In this document: positions 1-8,348 of the stretch, in pieces
Layout: each line of letters starts with the position of its first letter
Position numbering within the stretch: position 1 is the first letter of the stretch
Source: DALYJJ01 sp031969915
Lineage (GTDB): Bacteria > Acidobacteriota > Terriglobia > Bryobacterales > Bryobacteraceae
DNA: 52,143 nucleotides
NCBI GenBank assembly: GCA_031969915.1
Contig: DALYJJ010000030.1
Location: forward strand, 1-52,143
Reading direction: 5' to 3'
Translations under genes and position numbers: made by a program
The notes under the pieces: model-generated
Databases searched by the model: none
The model's input: the letters and a program-made list of their open reading frames with translations, nothing else
Told to the model about the DNA's origin: nothing

Positions 1-531
1 CGGCCGCTCCACGGGATAGATGTGCGTCTGGATGCGAATTTCCATGGGGTAGATGATCCAGCGGTCACCGGTCCAGAGCTGCACTTCCAGACGGAAGCGG
101 CCCACGGGCGCGTCCGGGGGCACGAACACGTCCAGCCAGAAGGACTGCGTCTTCTGGTTGGCGATGGCGCGGCCGGGGTCGGCGATCTTGCCGGTATAGG
201 GCAAGGGCACGGGCTCCAGTTTGTCGGGCACCCAGCCGTCGCCCGCCTTCGCGTAGATCTCCCGATAGAGGGCCGCTTTCACCGTGTTGTCCGGATTCTG
301 TGCGATGTGAATGGTGAATTCGCGTTCGAGCGGGAACTCCACCAGCAGGCGGTAGGACGTGAAGCCGTTGCGGCCCACGGCGGGGGAGAGGATTTCTCGC
401 GGTTCTCCGGTCCGGTCCTGCCGCACCGTCTCGCCGAACGGATCGACGCGCGAATACTCCGACCGGACGGTAAGCGATTGCGCGGCCACCGGCGCAGCCG
501 CGCAAAGCAGATAGAGCAGACCTTGTTTCAC
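1..531 (-). CDS. Secreted beta-sandwich-like protein, 3' end outside window
   Basis: The minus strand is open from a GTG at 531 to the window edge (177 codons, no stop). The GTG overlaps the RNase G/E stop codon as GTGA, so translation is probably coupled to rng. The N-terminus has a short hydrophobic stretch (LLYLLCAAAPVAA) ending in AQS, which fits a signal peptide. The remaining residues alternate in a beta-rich way, with LDVFVPPDAPVG and FRLEVQLW near residues 135-160. By eye this resembles N-terminal domains of DUF4091/GH123-like secreted proteins, but that is an inference. The function is unknown because the rest of the protein is missing. The plus-strand frame over the same stretch lacks any protein-like features. 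Confidence 0.72.
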   Translation of the reverse strand, partial: MKQGLLYLLCAAAPVAAQSLTVRSEYSRVDPFGETVRQDRTGEPREILSPAVGRNGFTSYRLLVEFPLEREFTIHIAQNPDNTVKAALYREIYAKAGDGWVPDKLEPVPLPYTGKIADPGRAIANQKTQSFWLDVFVPPDAPVGRFRLEVQLWTGDRWIIYPMEIRIQTHIYPVERP

Positions 532-3269
532 GCCAGGTCGTACTTCTCTTGATGCAGCGCCGGATCTCCGACCACGATCACCGGCCGCCGGAGGATTCCT
601 TCCAACTCCTCCAGATACTGGTTGCCGGTCGACTTCAGCAGCTTGGCCACCTCCGGGTGAACGCGCAGCATGCAGTCCTTCTGATCCTCCACGGCGCGGG
701 CGATCTTCTGGGCTTCCTGGAGGATCTCGCCCACGACCGTGCCCACGCTCTTCACGTAGCCGGCGCCTTCGCAGTAGGGGCAGGGCGAGCAGAGGGTGCG
801 CTCCAGGCTTTGCTTGACGCGCTTGCGGGTGATGGCGACCAGGCCGAAATCGTTAAACTGCAGGATCTTGTAGGGGGCGCGGTCCGAGCGCATGGCCTCT
901 TCGAGGGCCTGCATCACCTTCTGGCGGTTCTTGCGCTCATCCATGTCGATGAAGTCGACGACGATGATCCCGCCGAGGTCGCGCAGACGGATCTGCCGCA
1001 CGATCTCCTTCACCGCTTCGGTGTTGGTCTTGACGATGGTGTCCTCCAGGCGGTTCGACTTGCCGACGAACTTTCCGGTGTTGACGTCGACGGCCACCAG
1101 CGCCTCAGTCTGGTTGATGACGATATAGCCACCGGATTTCAGCCAGACCTTGGGACGGAGCGCCTTCTCCAACTCCTGCGTGACGTTGAAGGCGTCGAAG
1201 ATCGGGGTGGGCCGCGTGTAGAGCTTGATCTTGCTCACCATGTTCGGCTGGAATCGCTGCGCGAAACGGAGCACGCTCTCGTAGATCTCTTCGCTGTCGG
1301 TCCAAACCGACTTGAACTCGTCGCTCGCCTGGTCGCGGAGGATGCGCTGCACGATTTCGAGATCGTGATAGATCAAGGCAGGGGCGGGCCGGCTCTCGGC
1401 CTTCTGGCGAATGTCCAGCCAGAGGTTCACGAGGTACTGCATGTCGGAGGCGAGATCCTGCTCGCTCTTCCCCTCGCCGGCGGTGCGCATGATGAACCCG
1501 CCGGGCATGCCCGCGCGGTGGGCCTGCAGGATGCGCTTCAGGCGCAGCCGTTCTTCGTCGCTGCCGATCTTGCGGGAGACACCCAGGTGCTCCACGGTCG
1601 GCATGTAGACTACGTAGCGGCCGGGCAGTGCGATGTGCGACGTGATCCGCGCGCCCTTCTGGCCCAGGGGCTCCTTGGCGATCTGAACCAGGATTTCCTG
1701 GCCTTCCTTCAATAGCTCAGTAATCGAGGGCTGCGCGGCACGGTCGTCGCGCTCGCGACGTTCCGGACGCTCCGGGCGCTGTACGGTCTTGGCCGGCGGC
1801 GGGGCATCGGCGCGCGGTTCGCTGCGCGGGGGCGGCGCGGGTTGCTCGGCGCCTTGCTGGGGGCCGCCGAAACCGCCGCGGCCGCGGCGCCGCATGCGCC
1901 GGCCGCCGGGTCCGCGATGCGGATACCGTCCGCCCTGTTCGCGGAGGGTGGCGGTGAGGCTCTGGGGCATGCGTGCGGGCTCAGGGGCTTCGGGATCGTC
2001 GCCGGTGGACTCGGGCGCGGGCTCTTCACCGGAAGCCTCGGCTTCCCCGGCCTCGGCGGCATCCTCGCCTTCGATTTCGGCCTCGAGGCCGGCGCTATCG
2101 CCGGACGGCTCGGCTTCCTCGTCCAAGGCCTCGCCGGCCAGATCGTCCTCAGGCTCGGCGACATCGGCGAGCGCCTTCTCGTGGATGGCCTCCCGCAGCA
2201 ACTCCGCCGCCTGCGCCAGTTCCTCTTCGTCCACTTCGGGCTCGGCTTCGGCTTCAAGTTCAACTTCAACTTCCGCTTCCGGCACGGATGCGGGGGCCGG
2301 CGCCGGCTCCTCGGCTTCGGCGGGTTCCACCGCGGCGCGCTTCTCCTCTTCCGCCTCTACCTGGTCGAGGATCGCCATCGACAACTCGTCGCCGGCGGCC
2401 TCGTCTTCGGCGGCGATGTCATCGCCGGGTCCATCGGCGGAAGCTTCGGCGTCGGTTGCGGCCGGTTCATCCTCCTCGCTCCCATCGTCGCGGCGATACT
2501 TGGCGAGCGATTCGCCGGGCAGCACCATGAAGTCGTCGTCCGTGGCGGGCGCGGCTTCGCTTGCCACCGGCTCCTCGGACGGCTCGGCGGAAGCGCTGGC
2601 GTATTTCGAATCGGGGAAGCCCCGGCCTCGTCCGCGCCGGCGCCGGCCCCGCCGTCCGCCACCTGCGCCGCCGCCGCCGCGGCGGTCTCCGCGGTCCTCG
2701 TCGGTGCGTTCCTGGGGGGGCGCCGCGGCCGCTGCCGGCTTCTCACTCACCAGTCCGGGCAGCGTTTCCGCGCCGCTGGTGATACTGAGAGGCGCGATGG
2801 GGGCTTCGCGCTCGGGGCGCTCGGGGCGCTCGGTACGCTCGGTACGCTCGGGGCGGTCGCGATCCCCTCGGTCGCGGGCTTCCGGGCGTTCGCTGCGCTC
2901 GCCACGTTCGCTGCGTTCTCCACGGTCGCCACGGTCGCCACGGTCTCCGCGCTCGCTGCGCTCGCCGCGTTCACCGCCACGCTCGGCGCCGCGCTCGCGG
3001 CGGCCACCCTTCTCTTCGGGCAGGGTGTCGTACTCTTCGTTCTCTTCGAAGAAGTCCGAGACGTAGAGGAAGGTATCGCGTTCCAGGCCCAGATCGACGA
3101 ACGCCGACTGCATGCCGGGCAGCACGCGGGTGACGCGGCCCTTGTGAATACTGCCCGCCAACGAGTATTCGTTGGCGCGTTGGAAGAAGACTTCCACGAG
3201 TTGGTCGTCTTCGAGGATCGCCACCTTGGTTTCGTGGCGATTGGAGGAAATCACTAACTCTTTGCTCAT
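528..3269 (-). CDS. rng: Ribonuclease G/E family endoribonuclease with large insert in S1 domain
   Basis: This is a single-strand-specific endoribonuclease of the RNase E/G family, acting in rRNA maturation and mRNA decay. Residues 1-79 hold the RNase-H-like start and the first part of the S1 domain (HKGRVTRVLPGMQSAFVDLG). Residues of about 80-508 are low complexity: Arg/Gly/Glu/Asp repeats, then an acidic Ala/Glu/Pro stretch, then an Arg/Gly-rich stretch. S1 resumes near 510 (LLKEGQEILVQIAKEPLGQK). The catalytic domain is intact: the metal-binding Asp residues fall at about D728 (VAVDVNTGK) and D772 (VVDFIDMDERKNRQ), and the Zn-link cysteines are in CSPCPYC. The family usually has 480-520 residues without the insert; this protein has 913. 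The ATG has GGAG six bases upstream. It follows rodA after a 306-bp gap with two strong hairpins. Confidence 0.96.
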   Translation of the reverse strand: MSKELVISSNRHETKVAILEDDQLVEVFFQRANEYSLAGSIHKGRVTRVLPGMQSAFVDLGLERDTFLYVSDFFEENEEYDTLPEEKGGRRERGAERGGERGERSERGDRGDRGDRGERSERGERSERPEARDRGDRDRPERTERTERPERPEREAPIAPLSITSGAETLPGLVSEKPAAAAAPPQERTDEDRGDRRGGGGAGGGRRGRRRRGRGRGFPDSKYASASAEPSEEPVASEAAPATDDDFMVLPGESLAKYRRDDGSEEDEPAATDAEASADGPGDDIAAEDEAAGDELSMAILDQVEAEEEKRAAVEPAEAEEPAPAPASVPEAEVEVELEAEAEPEVDEEELAQAAELLREAIHEKALADVAEPEDDLAGEALDEEAEPSGDSAGLEAEIEGEDAAEAGEAEASGEEPAPESTGDDPEAPEPARMPQSLTATLREQGGRYPHRGPGGRRMRRRGRGGFGGPQQGAEQPAPPPRSEPRADAPPPAKTVQRPERPERRERDDRAAQPSITELLKEGQEILVQIAKEPLGQKGARITSHIALPGRYVVYMPTVEHLGVSRKIGSDEERLRLKRILQAHRAGMPGGFIMRTAGEGKSEQDLASDMQYLVNLWLDIRQKAESRPAPALIYHDLEIVQRILRDQASDEFKSVWTDSEEIYESVLRFAQRFQPNMVSKIKLYTRPTPIFDAFNVTQELEKALRPKVWLKSGGYIVINQTEALVAVDVNTGKFVGKSNRLEDTIVKTNTEAVKEIVRQIRLRDLGGIIVVDFIDMDERKNRQKVMQALEEAMRSDRAPYKILQFNDFGLVAITRKRVKQSLERTLCSPCPYCEGAGYVKSVGTVVGEILQEAQKIARAVEDQKDCMLRVHPEVAKLLKSTGNQYLEELEGILRRPVIVVGDPALHQEKYDLA
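2811..3003 (-). repeat. Imperfect 9-bp tandem repeats encoding RG/RS-E/D triplets in rng
   Basis: Within the RNase G/E insert the DNA is built from imperfect 9-base units (variants of ctcggggcg and cggtcgcca on the plus strand). They encode a run of Glu/Asp-Arg-Gly/Ser triplets. The stretch is likely to expand and contract by slippage without breaking the frame. Such Arg/Gly-rich tracts often bind RNA or drive condensation; that role here is inference. Confidence 0.8.
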
Positions 3270-3401
3270 TCAACGCTCCACGGCGGCGGGCCGGGCGCTT
3301 GGCGACGTTGAGAGGCGGGCTGCTGTTCTGTCGCGCTTAGGCGGGGTGATTCTCCCGCCCGTTCCGCGAGTTCCTTGAAACCTGTTGGGGGCCGAAAGCC
3401 G

Positions 3402-3424
3402 CCCGGCCGGGGATGCCGGCCGGG
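3402..3424. other. Perfect 9-bp GC hairpin upstream of rng
   Basis: CCCGGCCGG (3402-3410), a five-base loop GGATG, and CCGGCCGGG (3416-3424) form a perfect inverted repeat in the rodA-rng gap. No T-tract follows on either strand, so a classical terminator is doubtful. It would form a stable hairpin in the leader of the rng message. Confidence 0.7.
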
Positions 3425-3468
3425 TGTGGACGGAGCGAATCTCGGAAACGTCCGCTGACAGCCCGAAA

Positions 3469-3514
3469 GGTGACGGCGCTCGTTGCAGCGCATTCTCGGC
3501 GCGTCGCCGTCACC
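3469..3514. other. 10-bp inverted repeat with 26-base loop in rodA-rng gap
   Basis: GGTGACGGCG (3469-3478) and CGCCGTCACC (3505-3514) are exact reverse complements. On the minus strand the right arm is followed by TTTCGG, only a short T-run. It lies about 60 bases after the rodA stop and 200 bases before the rng ATG. It could be an attenuator or terminator after rodA or a structured rng leader. The rest of the 306-bp gap shows no gene. Confidence 0.65.
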
Positions 3515-3575
3515 CTCGAAACACTCTACAGAACTTTGGGCCAAACTCTCGCAATCCAGGCGCACCCGATTGCCG

Positions 3576-4670
3576 CTAATTCACAAATCTCCGGAGCCGG
3601 ACATTGTTCACCAGCCCCAACATGACAAAAAACGAGATGGTGCTCGAACCGCCCGCACTCATCAAAGGCAACGGAATGCCGGTGACCGGCATCCTTCCCA
3701 CTACCATCGCCACGTTCACGAAAAGGTGAAACAACAGCAGCGCGGCGACGCCCATGCAGATATAGATCCCCGCCCGATCGGGCGACATCTGGGCGTTCTG
3801 GACGATCTTCATCAACAGCACAAAGTATAAACCTAACGCAACCACGACGCCTACAAATCCGTGTTCCTCGCCGAAGGCGGAGAAGATGAAGTCGGTGTGC
3901 GGCACGGGGATGAATTGCAACTGGGTCTGGGTGCCCCGGGTGACACCCTTCCCCCAAACCCCGCCGGCGCCGACGGCGATTTTCGACTGAATCACCTGGT
4001 AGCCCGATTCGAGCGGGTCGCCCTCGGGATCGAGGAACGAGATCAGCCGCGCCTTCTGATAATCCTTCATATAGAACTGCCAGGCGAGCGGCAGCATCAG
4101 CACGAAGACCACGACGATCACCACCGCGTACTGCCAGCGCAGCCCGGCCAGGAACACGCCGATGGCCAGGATGGGCAGGTAGCAGAGCGACGTGCCGAGG
4201 TCGGGCTGCTTCATCACCAGGACCATGGGAACGCCCACCATGGCGCCGAGCTTCGCGAAATCGATCAGTTCCAGTTGCTCGGTTTTGAGGTCGCTCAGGT
4301 AGCGGGCGATGAAGAGCACGAGGGCCAGTTTGACGAACTCCGAAGGCTGGAGGTGGAAGCCGGCGAAGAGCGGAATCCAGCGTTTGGAGCCGAAAACGGT
4401 CGCGCCCAAGGCGGCCGTGACGATCAGCAGCAGCACGCAGACCGCGTAGAACAGCGGGACCTGTTCCATCAGCCAGTGATAATCGAACTTGGTGACGACC
4501 CACATCACCGCCATGCCCGCGGCGACATAGACGATCTGCTTCCACCAGGCGTCGCTCCACTTGGTGGCGTAGGTGGCACTGTAGATCTGCAAAACCCCGA
4601 GCCCGCAGATGGCGAGGGTGATGGTGAGCAGCGTCCAGTCGAGGTCGCGGATCGAGCGGTAGGCCGCCAT
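3576..4670 (-). CDS. rodA: Rod-shape SEDS glycosyltransferase RodA
   Basis: RodA is the peptidoglycan polymerase of the elongasome and works as a pair with PBP2 in the inner membrane. The 364-residue product has about ten hydrophobic helices and SEDS signatures: GSKRWIPL and LQPSEFVKLALVLFIARYL near residues 115-140, MKQPDLGTSLCYLP near 185, IPVPHTDFIFSAFGEEHGF near 265, and MPVTGIPLPLMSAGGSS near the C-terminus. The length matches the family. Its ATG lies one base after the mrdA stop, with GAGG just upstream, so it is co-transcribed with mrdA and probably translationally coupled. Confidence 0.97.
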   Translation of the reverse strand: MAAYRSIRDLDWTLLTITLAICGLGVLQIYSATYATKWSDAWWKQIVYVAAGMAVMWVVTKFDYHWLMEQVPLFYAVCVLLLIVTAALGATVFGSKRWIPLFAGFHLQPSEFVKLALVLFIARYLSDLKTEQLELIDFAKLGAMVGVPMVLVMKQPDLGTSLCYLPILAIGVFLAGLRWQYAVVIVVVFVLMLPLAWQFYMKDYQKARLISFLDPEGDPLESGYQVIQSKIAVGAGGVWGKGVTRGTQTQLQFIPVPHTDFIFSAFGEEHGFVGVVVALGLYFVLLMKIVQNAQMSPDRAGIYICMGVAALLLFHLFVNVAMVVGRMPVTGIPLPLMSAGGSSTISFFVMLGLVNNVRLRRFVN

Positions 4671-4671
4671 G

Positions 4672-6522
4672 CTACCTCAACATCACCTGGGACAACAGCT
4701 CCGGCGGCATGTCCCGGCGGGCTTTCTTATCGAAGTGCGCTTTGATCACGTCGCGCACGATGGGCGCGGCGAGGTTGCCGTGCTCACCGTTCTCAAACAG
4801 CGCGACGACCACGATTTCCGGCGATTGTTTGGGAGCGAAGCCGACGAACCAGGCGTTGTCCTTCAAGGTGTGGCTCTTCTGGCTCTTCAGATAGTCGTTC
4901 GAGGCGAGCTGCGCGGTGCCCGTTTTGCCGGCCACTTCGAGGCCTGGAATGCGGGCGCGGACGCCGGTTCCTCCGCCGTTGACCACGGCGGACATGCCTT
5001 CGATCACGCGATTGATGTTCAGGAAGTCGACGGTCATCTTCGCGGCCGGCTCGAACTTGCGCTGTTCCTTCACGAGGTGGGGCCGCATGACCACACCGCC
5101 GGTCGCGATCCCGCCCGTGGCCACGGCCAGTTGCAGCGGGGTCACCGTGAGCGCGCCCTGTCCGATGGAGACGGAGATCGTCTCGCCCGCGTAGTACTTT
5201 TCACGGAAGTTGCGCACTTTCCACTGGCTCGAGGGGACCACGCCCGCGGCCTCACCCGGCAGGTCGACTCCGGTCGCGCGTCCCATTCCCAGCGCCTCGG
5301 CGTAGCGGGCGATGTTGTCGATGCCGAGCTTGTTGCCGACGTTATAGAAGTACACGTCGCAGGACTGCGCCATCGCCCGGTGGAGGGAAACGCGTCCGTG
5401 GCCCTTTTTCTCGTGGCACTTGAAATAGCGGCCGTAGAACGTGGCGCCGCCGCCGCAGCTCACGGCGAAGGACTCGTCGATGGTTCCGGTTTCGAGCCCT
5501 GCGAGCGCCATGATGGGCTTGAACGTTGAGCCTGGCGCCAACTGTGCCTGAATCGCGCGGTTGAGCATGGGCCGGTAGGGGTTGTCCATGATCTCCCGCC
5601 AGTCCGAGGGCCGGATGCGTCCGGCGAACTTGTTCGGGTCGAAGGCGGGCCGGCTGACCATGGCGAGGATCTCGCCGTTGCGCGGATCGTAGGCCACCAC
5701 GGCCCCGCGCCGGTTCTCCATGGCCAATTCCGCGACGACCTGCAGGTCGAGGTCGATGGTGAGTTGCAGGCTGCGGCCCGGCACTGCCTCTTTCGTGGAG
5801 AAGACCTGCCGCTGGTTGCCCCGGCTGTCTACGATCACGCGCCGCTGCCCGTCGACGCCCATCAGCGTATCGTTGTATTGCCGCTCCAGGCCGAACTTCC
5901 CGACGATGTCGCCGGAATCGAAGCGCGTGAATTCGAGGCTATTCAACTCCGTCTCACTGACTTCGCCGACGTAGCCGATGAGGTGCGCCGCGAGCCCGCT
6001 GGCCGGGTACAGGCGCCGCTGCTCCTCGATGATTTCCATCTCCGGGAACGCTTCGCGGTGCGACTCGACGAACGCCAGTTGGCCCGCGGTCAGCGCCTCC
6101 TTAATGACGATCGGCTCGTACTTGGGGCGCTTGCGGAAGCGGCGCAGGCGGGCGGCCAACTCGCCGTAATCGAGGTCCAGGCCTTCGGCGATGGGCTTCA
6201 GGTGCTCCTCGTTCAAGTTCTCGCGCGAGAGCAGCAAGCTGAAGCTGGACTTGTTGTCGACAATCACGCGCCCGTCGCGGTCCAGGATCTTCCCGCGCGG
6301 CGCCAGGATGGGCACGGACTTGATGCGGTTCTTCTCGGCGCGCTCGTGGTAAACGTCCTCGTTCTGAACCTGCAGCTCCCAGAATCCCGCGATCAGGAAG
6401 AGAAACACGGCCACGGTGGCGTACTGGAACACGGCCACTTTTCCAGACGCAAAGTGTTTGTCCTCACGGAAGCGGCCGTGAGGCGGAGCGGGCGATTCGG
6501 GTTGGGCAGGGACCAGTGACAC
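4672..6522 (-). CDS. mrdA: Penicillin-binding protein 2 (elongasome transpeptidase)
   Basis: This is the class B D,D-transpeptidase that cross-links lateral-wall peptidoglycan made by RodA. A single N-terminal membrane helix spans about residues 30-50. The pedestal domain begins with the conserved RGKILDRDGRVI (76-87). The catalytic motifs are complete: STFK at 332-335, SCD at 387-389 (the S-x-D form usual for PBP2) and KTG at 533-535. The length of 616 residues is normal. It sits 9 bases after mreD and immediately before rodA, in the classic mreBCD-mrdA-rodA order. Confidence 0.97.
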   Translation of the reverse strand: MSLVPAQPESPAPPHGRFREDKHFASGKVAVFQYATVAVFLFLIAGFWELQVQNEDVYHERAEKNRIKSVPILAPRGKILDRDGRVIVDNKSSFSLLLSRENLNEEHLKPIAEGLDLDYGELAARLRRFRKRPKYEPIVIKEALTAGQLAFVESHREAFPEMEIIEEQRRLYPASGLAAHLIGYVGEVSETELNSLEFTRFDSGDIVGKFGLERQYNDTLMGVDGQRRVIVDSRGNQRQVFSTKEAVPGRSLQLTIDLDLQVVAELAMENRRGAVVAYDPRNGEILAMVSRPAFDPNKFAGRIRPSDWREIMDNPYRPMLNRAIQAQLAPGSTFKPIMALAGLETGTIDESFAVSCGGGATFYGRYFKCHEKKGHGRVSLHRAMAQSCDVYFYNVGNKLGIDNIARYAEALGMGRATGVDLPGEAAGVVPSSQWKVRNFREKYYAGETISVSIGQGALTVTPLQLAVATGGIATGGVVMRPHLVKEQRKFEPAAKMTVDFLNINRVIEGMSAVVNGGGTGVRARIPGLEVAGKTGTAQLASNDYLKSQKSHTLKDNAWFVGFAPKQSPEIVVVALFENGEHGNLAAPIVRDVIKAHFDKKARRDMPPELLSQVMLR

Positions 6523-6531
6523 GGCGCCGGG

Positions 6532-7065
6532 CTAAGCCGTCTCCTTCAGTTTATCCAATACCGCGAACAGGGGAAGAGAAACGATGGCGTTGAGGAGGCC
6601 AAAAATCCCGGCCTGGGTGTAATCGAAGTCCACCATCTGGTTGAGCAGAGCCCTGGTCATGACCCAGTAGAAGAACTGGTGGAAGGCGAAGAAGAACAGG
6701 CTCAGGAAGAACCGCAAGGCGTAGTTGTCAACGTCGAAGCGGAGGCTCACCGAGGCGGAGAAGTAACCGACCAGGGTCTTGACGATCCCGAACATGCCGA
6801 GCGGCTGGTGGGAGAGCGAATCCTGCACGAGTCCGATGGCCGCACCGATCAGCGACCCGGTGATCGGCTTGCGGCGCATGAGAGAGAAGTAGACGGTGAC
6901 GAGCAGCGGCAGGTCCAGGTAGGAGAGCGCGGGCACGAACTTGGGAACGTAAACCTGGAACAGGATCGCCGCGAGCGGGATCAGGATCAGGACCGCGGGA
7001 CGGTATCTGAACGACCGGGTGCGGCGCGGCGAATCGAGAAGGATGTGCTCGCTGAGGTCGGTCAT
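6532..7065 (-). CDS. mreD: Rod-shape-determining membrane protein MreD
   Basis: A 177-residue polytopic membrane protein with about five hydrophobic helices, between mreC and mrdA. The start is the ATG at 7065, which overlaps the mreC stop as ATGA; the same frame runs much further upstream inside mreC, but that part is antisense-like filler. MreD sequence is poorly conserved, so the call leans on position, length and topology; the segment LIGAAIGLVQDSLSHQPLG fits family members. It bridges MreC to the PBP2/RodA complex. Confidence 0.92.
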   Translation of the reverse strand: MTDLSEHILLDSPRRTRSFRYRPAVLILIPLAAILFQVYVPKFVPALSYLDLPLLVTVYFSLMRRKPITGSLIGAAIGLVQDSLSHQPLGMFGIVKTLVGYFSASVSLRFDVDNYALRFFLSLFFFAFHQFFYWVMTRALLNQMVDFDYTQAGIFGLLNAIVSLPLFAVLDKLKETA

Positions 7066-8324
7066 GGAAGGGCGGCGCCGCGCGGTTGAGGCGCGGGCGG
7101 CTTCACTCCTTCCGTCTGCGGCGCGGCCGTCGGATTCGGCCTGGCGGCGGGCGAGGGAACGGGCGCGGGCGGCTTGGCGCCGGCGGGGGCGGGGGAAACG
7201 GTTCCGGCTCCGGCGGCGGACGCGGGTGCGGCAGCGGGAACCTTCAGGTTGAAGTCCGGCGGCTTCGATCCCGGCGCGCCTTCCCCATATACGTGCTTCT
7301 GGGCCTCGCCGATCTTCTGATACTTCTCGCGCAGACGGTCGGCTTCGGTGTTGTACTTGGCGGCGGCCGGATTCGGCGGCGTCACGGGCGGCGTCTGCGT
7401 GCCGTCCCCGCCGGCGGTGGGCGGCGGCGCGGCCGTCTCCGGCGCGGGGGGCGGCTTCATGACGCTGAATTCGCGGGCGGGCTGCGTGCTGGGATCCGGC
7501 AGTTCCTGGTGCACGCCTTCCACGACCACGAGAACTTCCTCCAGGCCGGATTGCAGGCCGGTGGGTGTGACGGTGATCTCCTTCAGGCGCCGTCCTTCGC
7601 GGACCGCGCGCACCTGTCCGGCGGGAAGACCTTTCGGAAACACGCGATCGTCGCCGGAGGTATACAGCATCTCGCCGGGCTCTACTTTCTCTTCGTTCTG
7701 GACGTGGTCGACGAGGCACGTCGCCCGGCCCGGCCCCCCTTTGAGCGTGCCGTGAACGCGCCCTTTCTGGGTGATGACGCCCGCCGCAAATCCGGGATCG
7801 GTGACCAGCAAGACCTGCGAAGCCGTGGGGTAGGCGTTCAGCACCATGCCCACGATGCCGTCCGGCGTGATCACGGCCATGCCGGCCATAACGCCGCTGG
7901 TGGATCCGCGGTCGATGAACACGGCGTTCGAGCTGGCGCCCGTGCCGGACATGATCACCCGCGCGGCGATGGTCTTCGAAGGGGTCTGTTCGCGAAACGC
8001 GGTGAGAGCGCGCACGCGGTCGGCGGTTTCGAGTTCCGTCCGCAGGAACTGGTTCTGCAGCTTGAGTTGGCCGAGTTCCTCGCGCAGGCGGCGGTTCTCC
8101 TCCTGCGTATCGCGCAGGAAGAAGTAGTTCCGGAAGAAACCCACGGTGGCGCTGCGCACGGTTTCGAGCACCTGGGCCACGGGCGTGACCGCGGTGACCG
8201 CCCACACGCGGATCAGCGGCACGTCCTTCCGGCTCTTCACCTGGTAGGCCAGCAACACCAACTGGGCCAGGATGATCACCAGCAGGGCCGTCAGATTGCG
8301 GAACCGGCTGAGCAGAATCTCCAT
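7062..8324 (-). CDS. mreC: Rod-shape-determining protein MreC with long Pro/Ala tail
   Basis: MreC is the periplasmic scaffold of the elongasome and activates PBP2/RodA. It has one N-terminal membrane helix (about residues 10-28), a coiled-coil stretch (about 70-110, RLREELGQLKLQNQFLRTEL) and the double beta-barrel domain (about 115-270, with DRGSTSGVMAGMAVI and GDDRVFPKGLPAGQV). After about residue 285 comes a tail of some 135 residues rich in Pro and Ala, broken by one short charged segment (EADRLREKYQKIGEAQKHVYG). Typical MreC ends near 280-300 residues, so the tail is an extension and may be disordered. The stop overlaps the mreD start. Confidence 0.95.
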   Translation of the reverse strand: MEILLSRFRNLTALLVIILAQLVLLAYQVKSRKDVPLIRVWAVTAVTPVAQVLETVRSATVGFFRNYFFLRDTQEENRRLREELGQLKLQNQFLRTELETADRVRALTAFREQTPSKTIAARVIMSGTGASSNAVFIDRGSTSGVMAGMAVITPDGIVGMVLNAYPTASQVLLVTDPGFAAGVITQKGRVHGTLKGGPGRATCLVDHVQNEEKVEPGEMLYTSGDDRVFPKGLPAGQVRAVREGRRLKEITVTPTGLQSGLEEVLVVVEGVHQELPDPSTQPAREFSVMKPPPAPETAAPPPTAGGDGTQTPPVTPPNPAAAKYNTEADRLREKYQKIGEAQKHVYGEGAPGSKPPDFNLKVPAAAPASAAGAGTVSPAPAGAKPPAPVPSPAARPNPTAAPQTEGVKPPAPQPRGAALP

Positions 8325-8348
8325 ACCGAGCGGGACCCGCCCCGCGCT

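Noticed and set aside
22..552. 176-codon plus-strand frame at the left edge
   Set aside because: The minus strand gives a GTG start coupled to the rng stop and a signal peptide; the plus frame has neither.
2811..3003. Possible CRISPR-like repeat array
   Set aside because: The units are 9 bases long, contiguous, without spacers, and lie inside the coding frame of the RNase G/E gene.
1789..3257. Two long plus-strand frames (425 and 471 codons) over the RNase G/E insert
   Set aside because: They mirror the low-complexity repeats as Ser/Arg- or Gly/Ala/Leu-rich strings. The minus-strand gene has clear S1 and catalytic domains on both sides in one frame.
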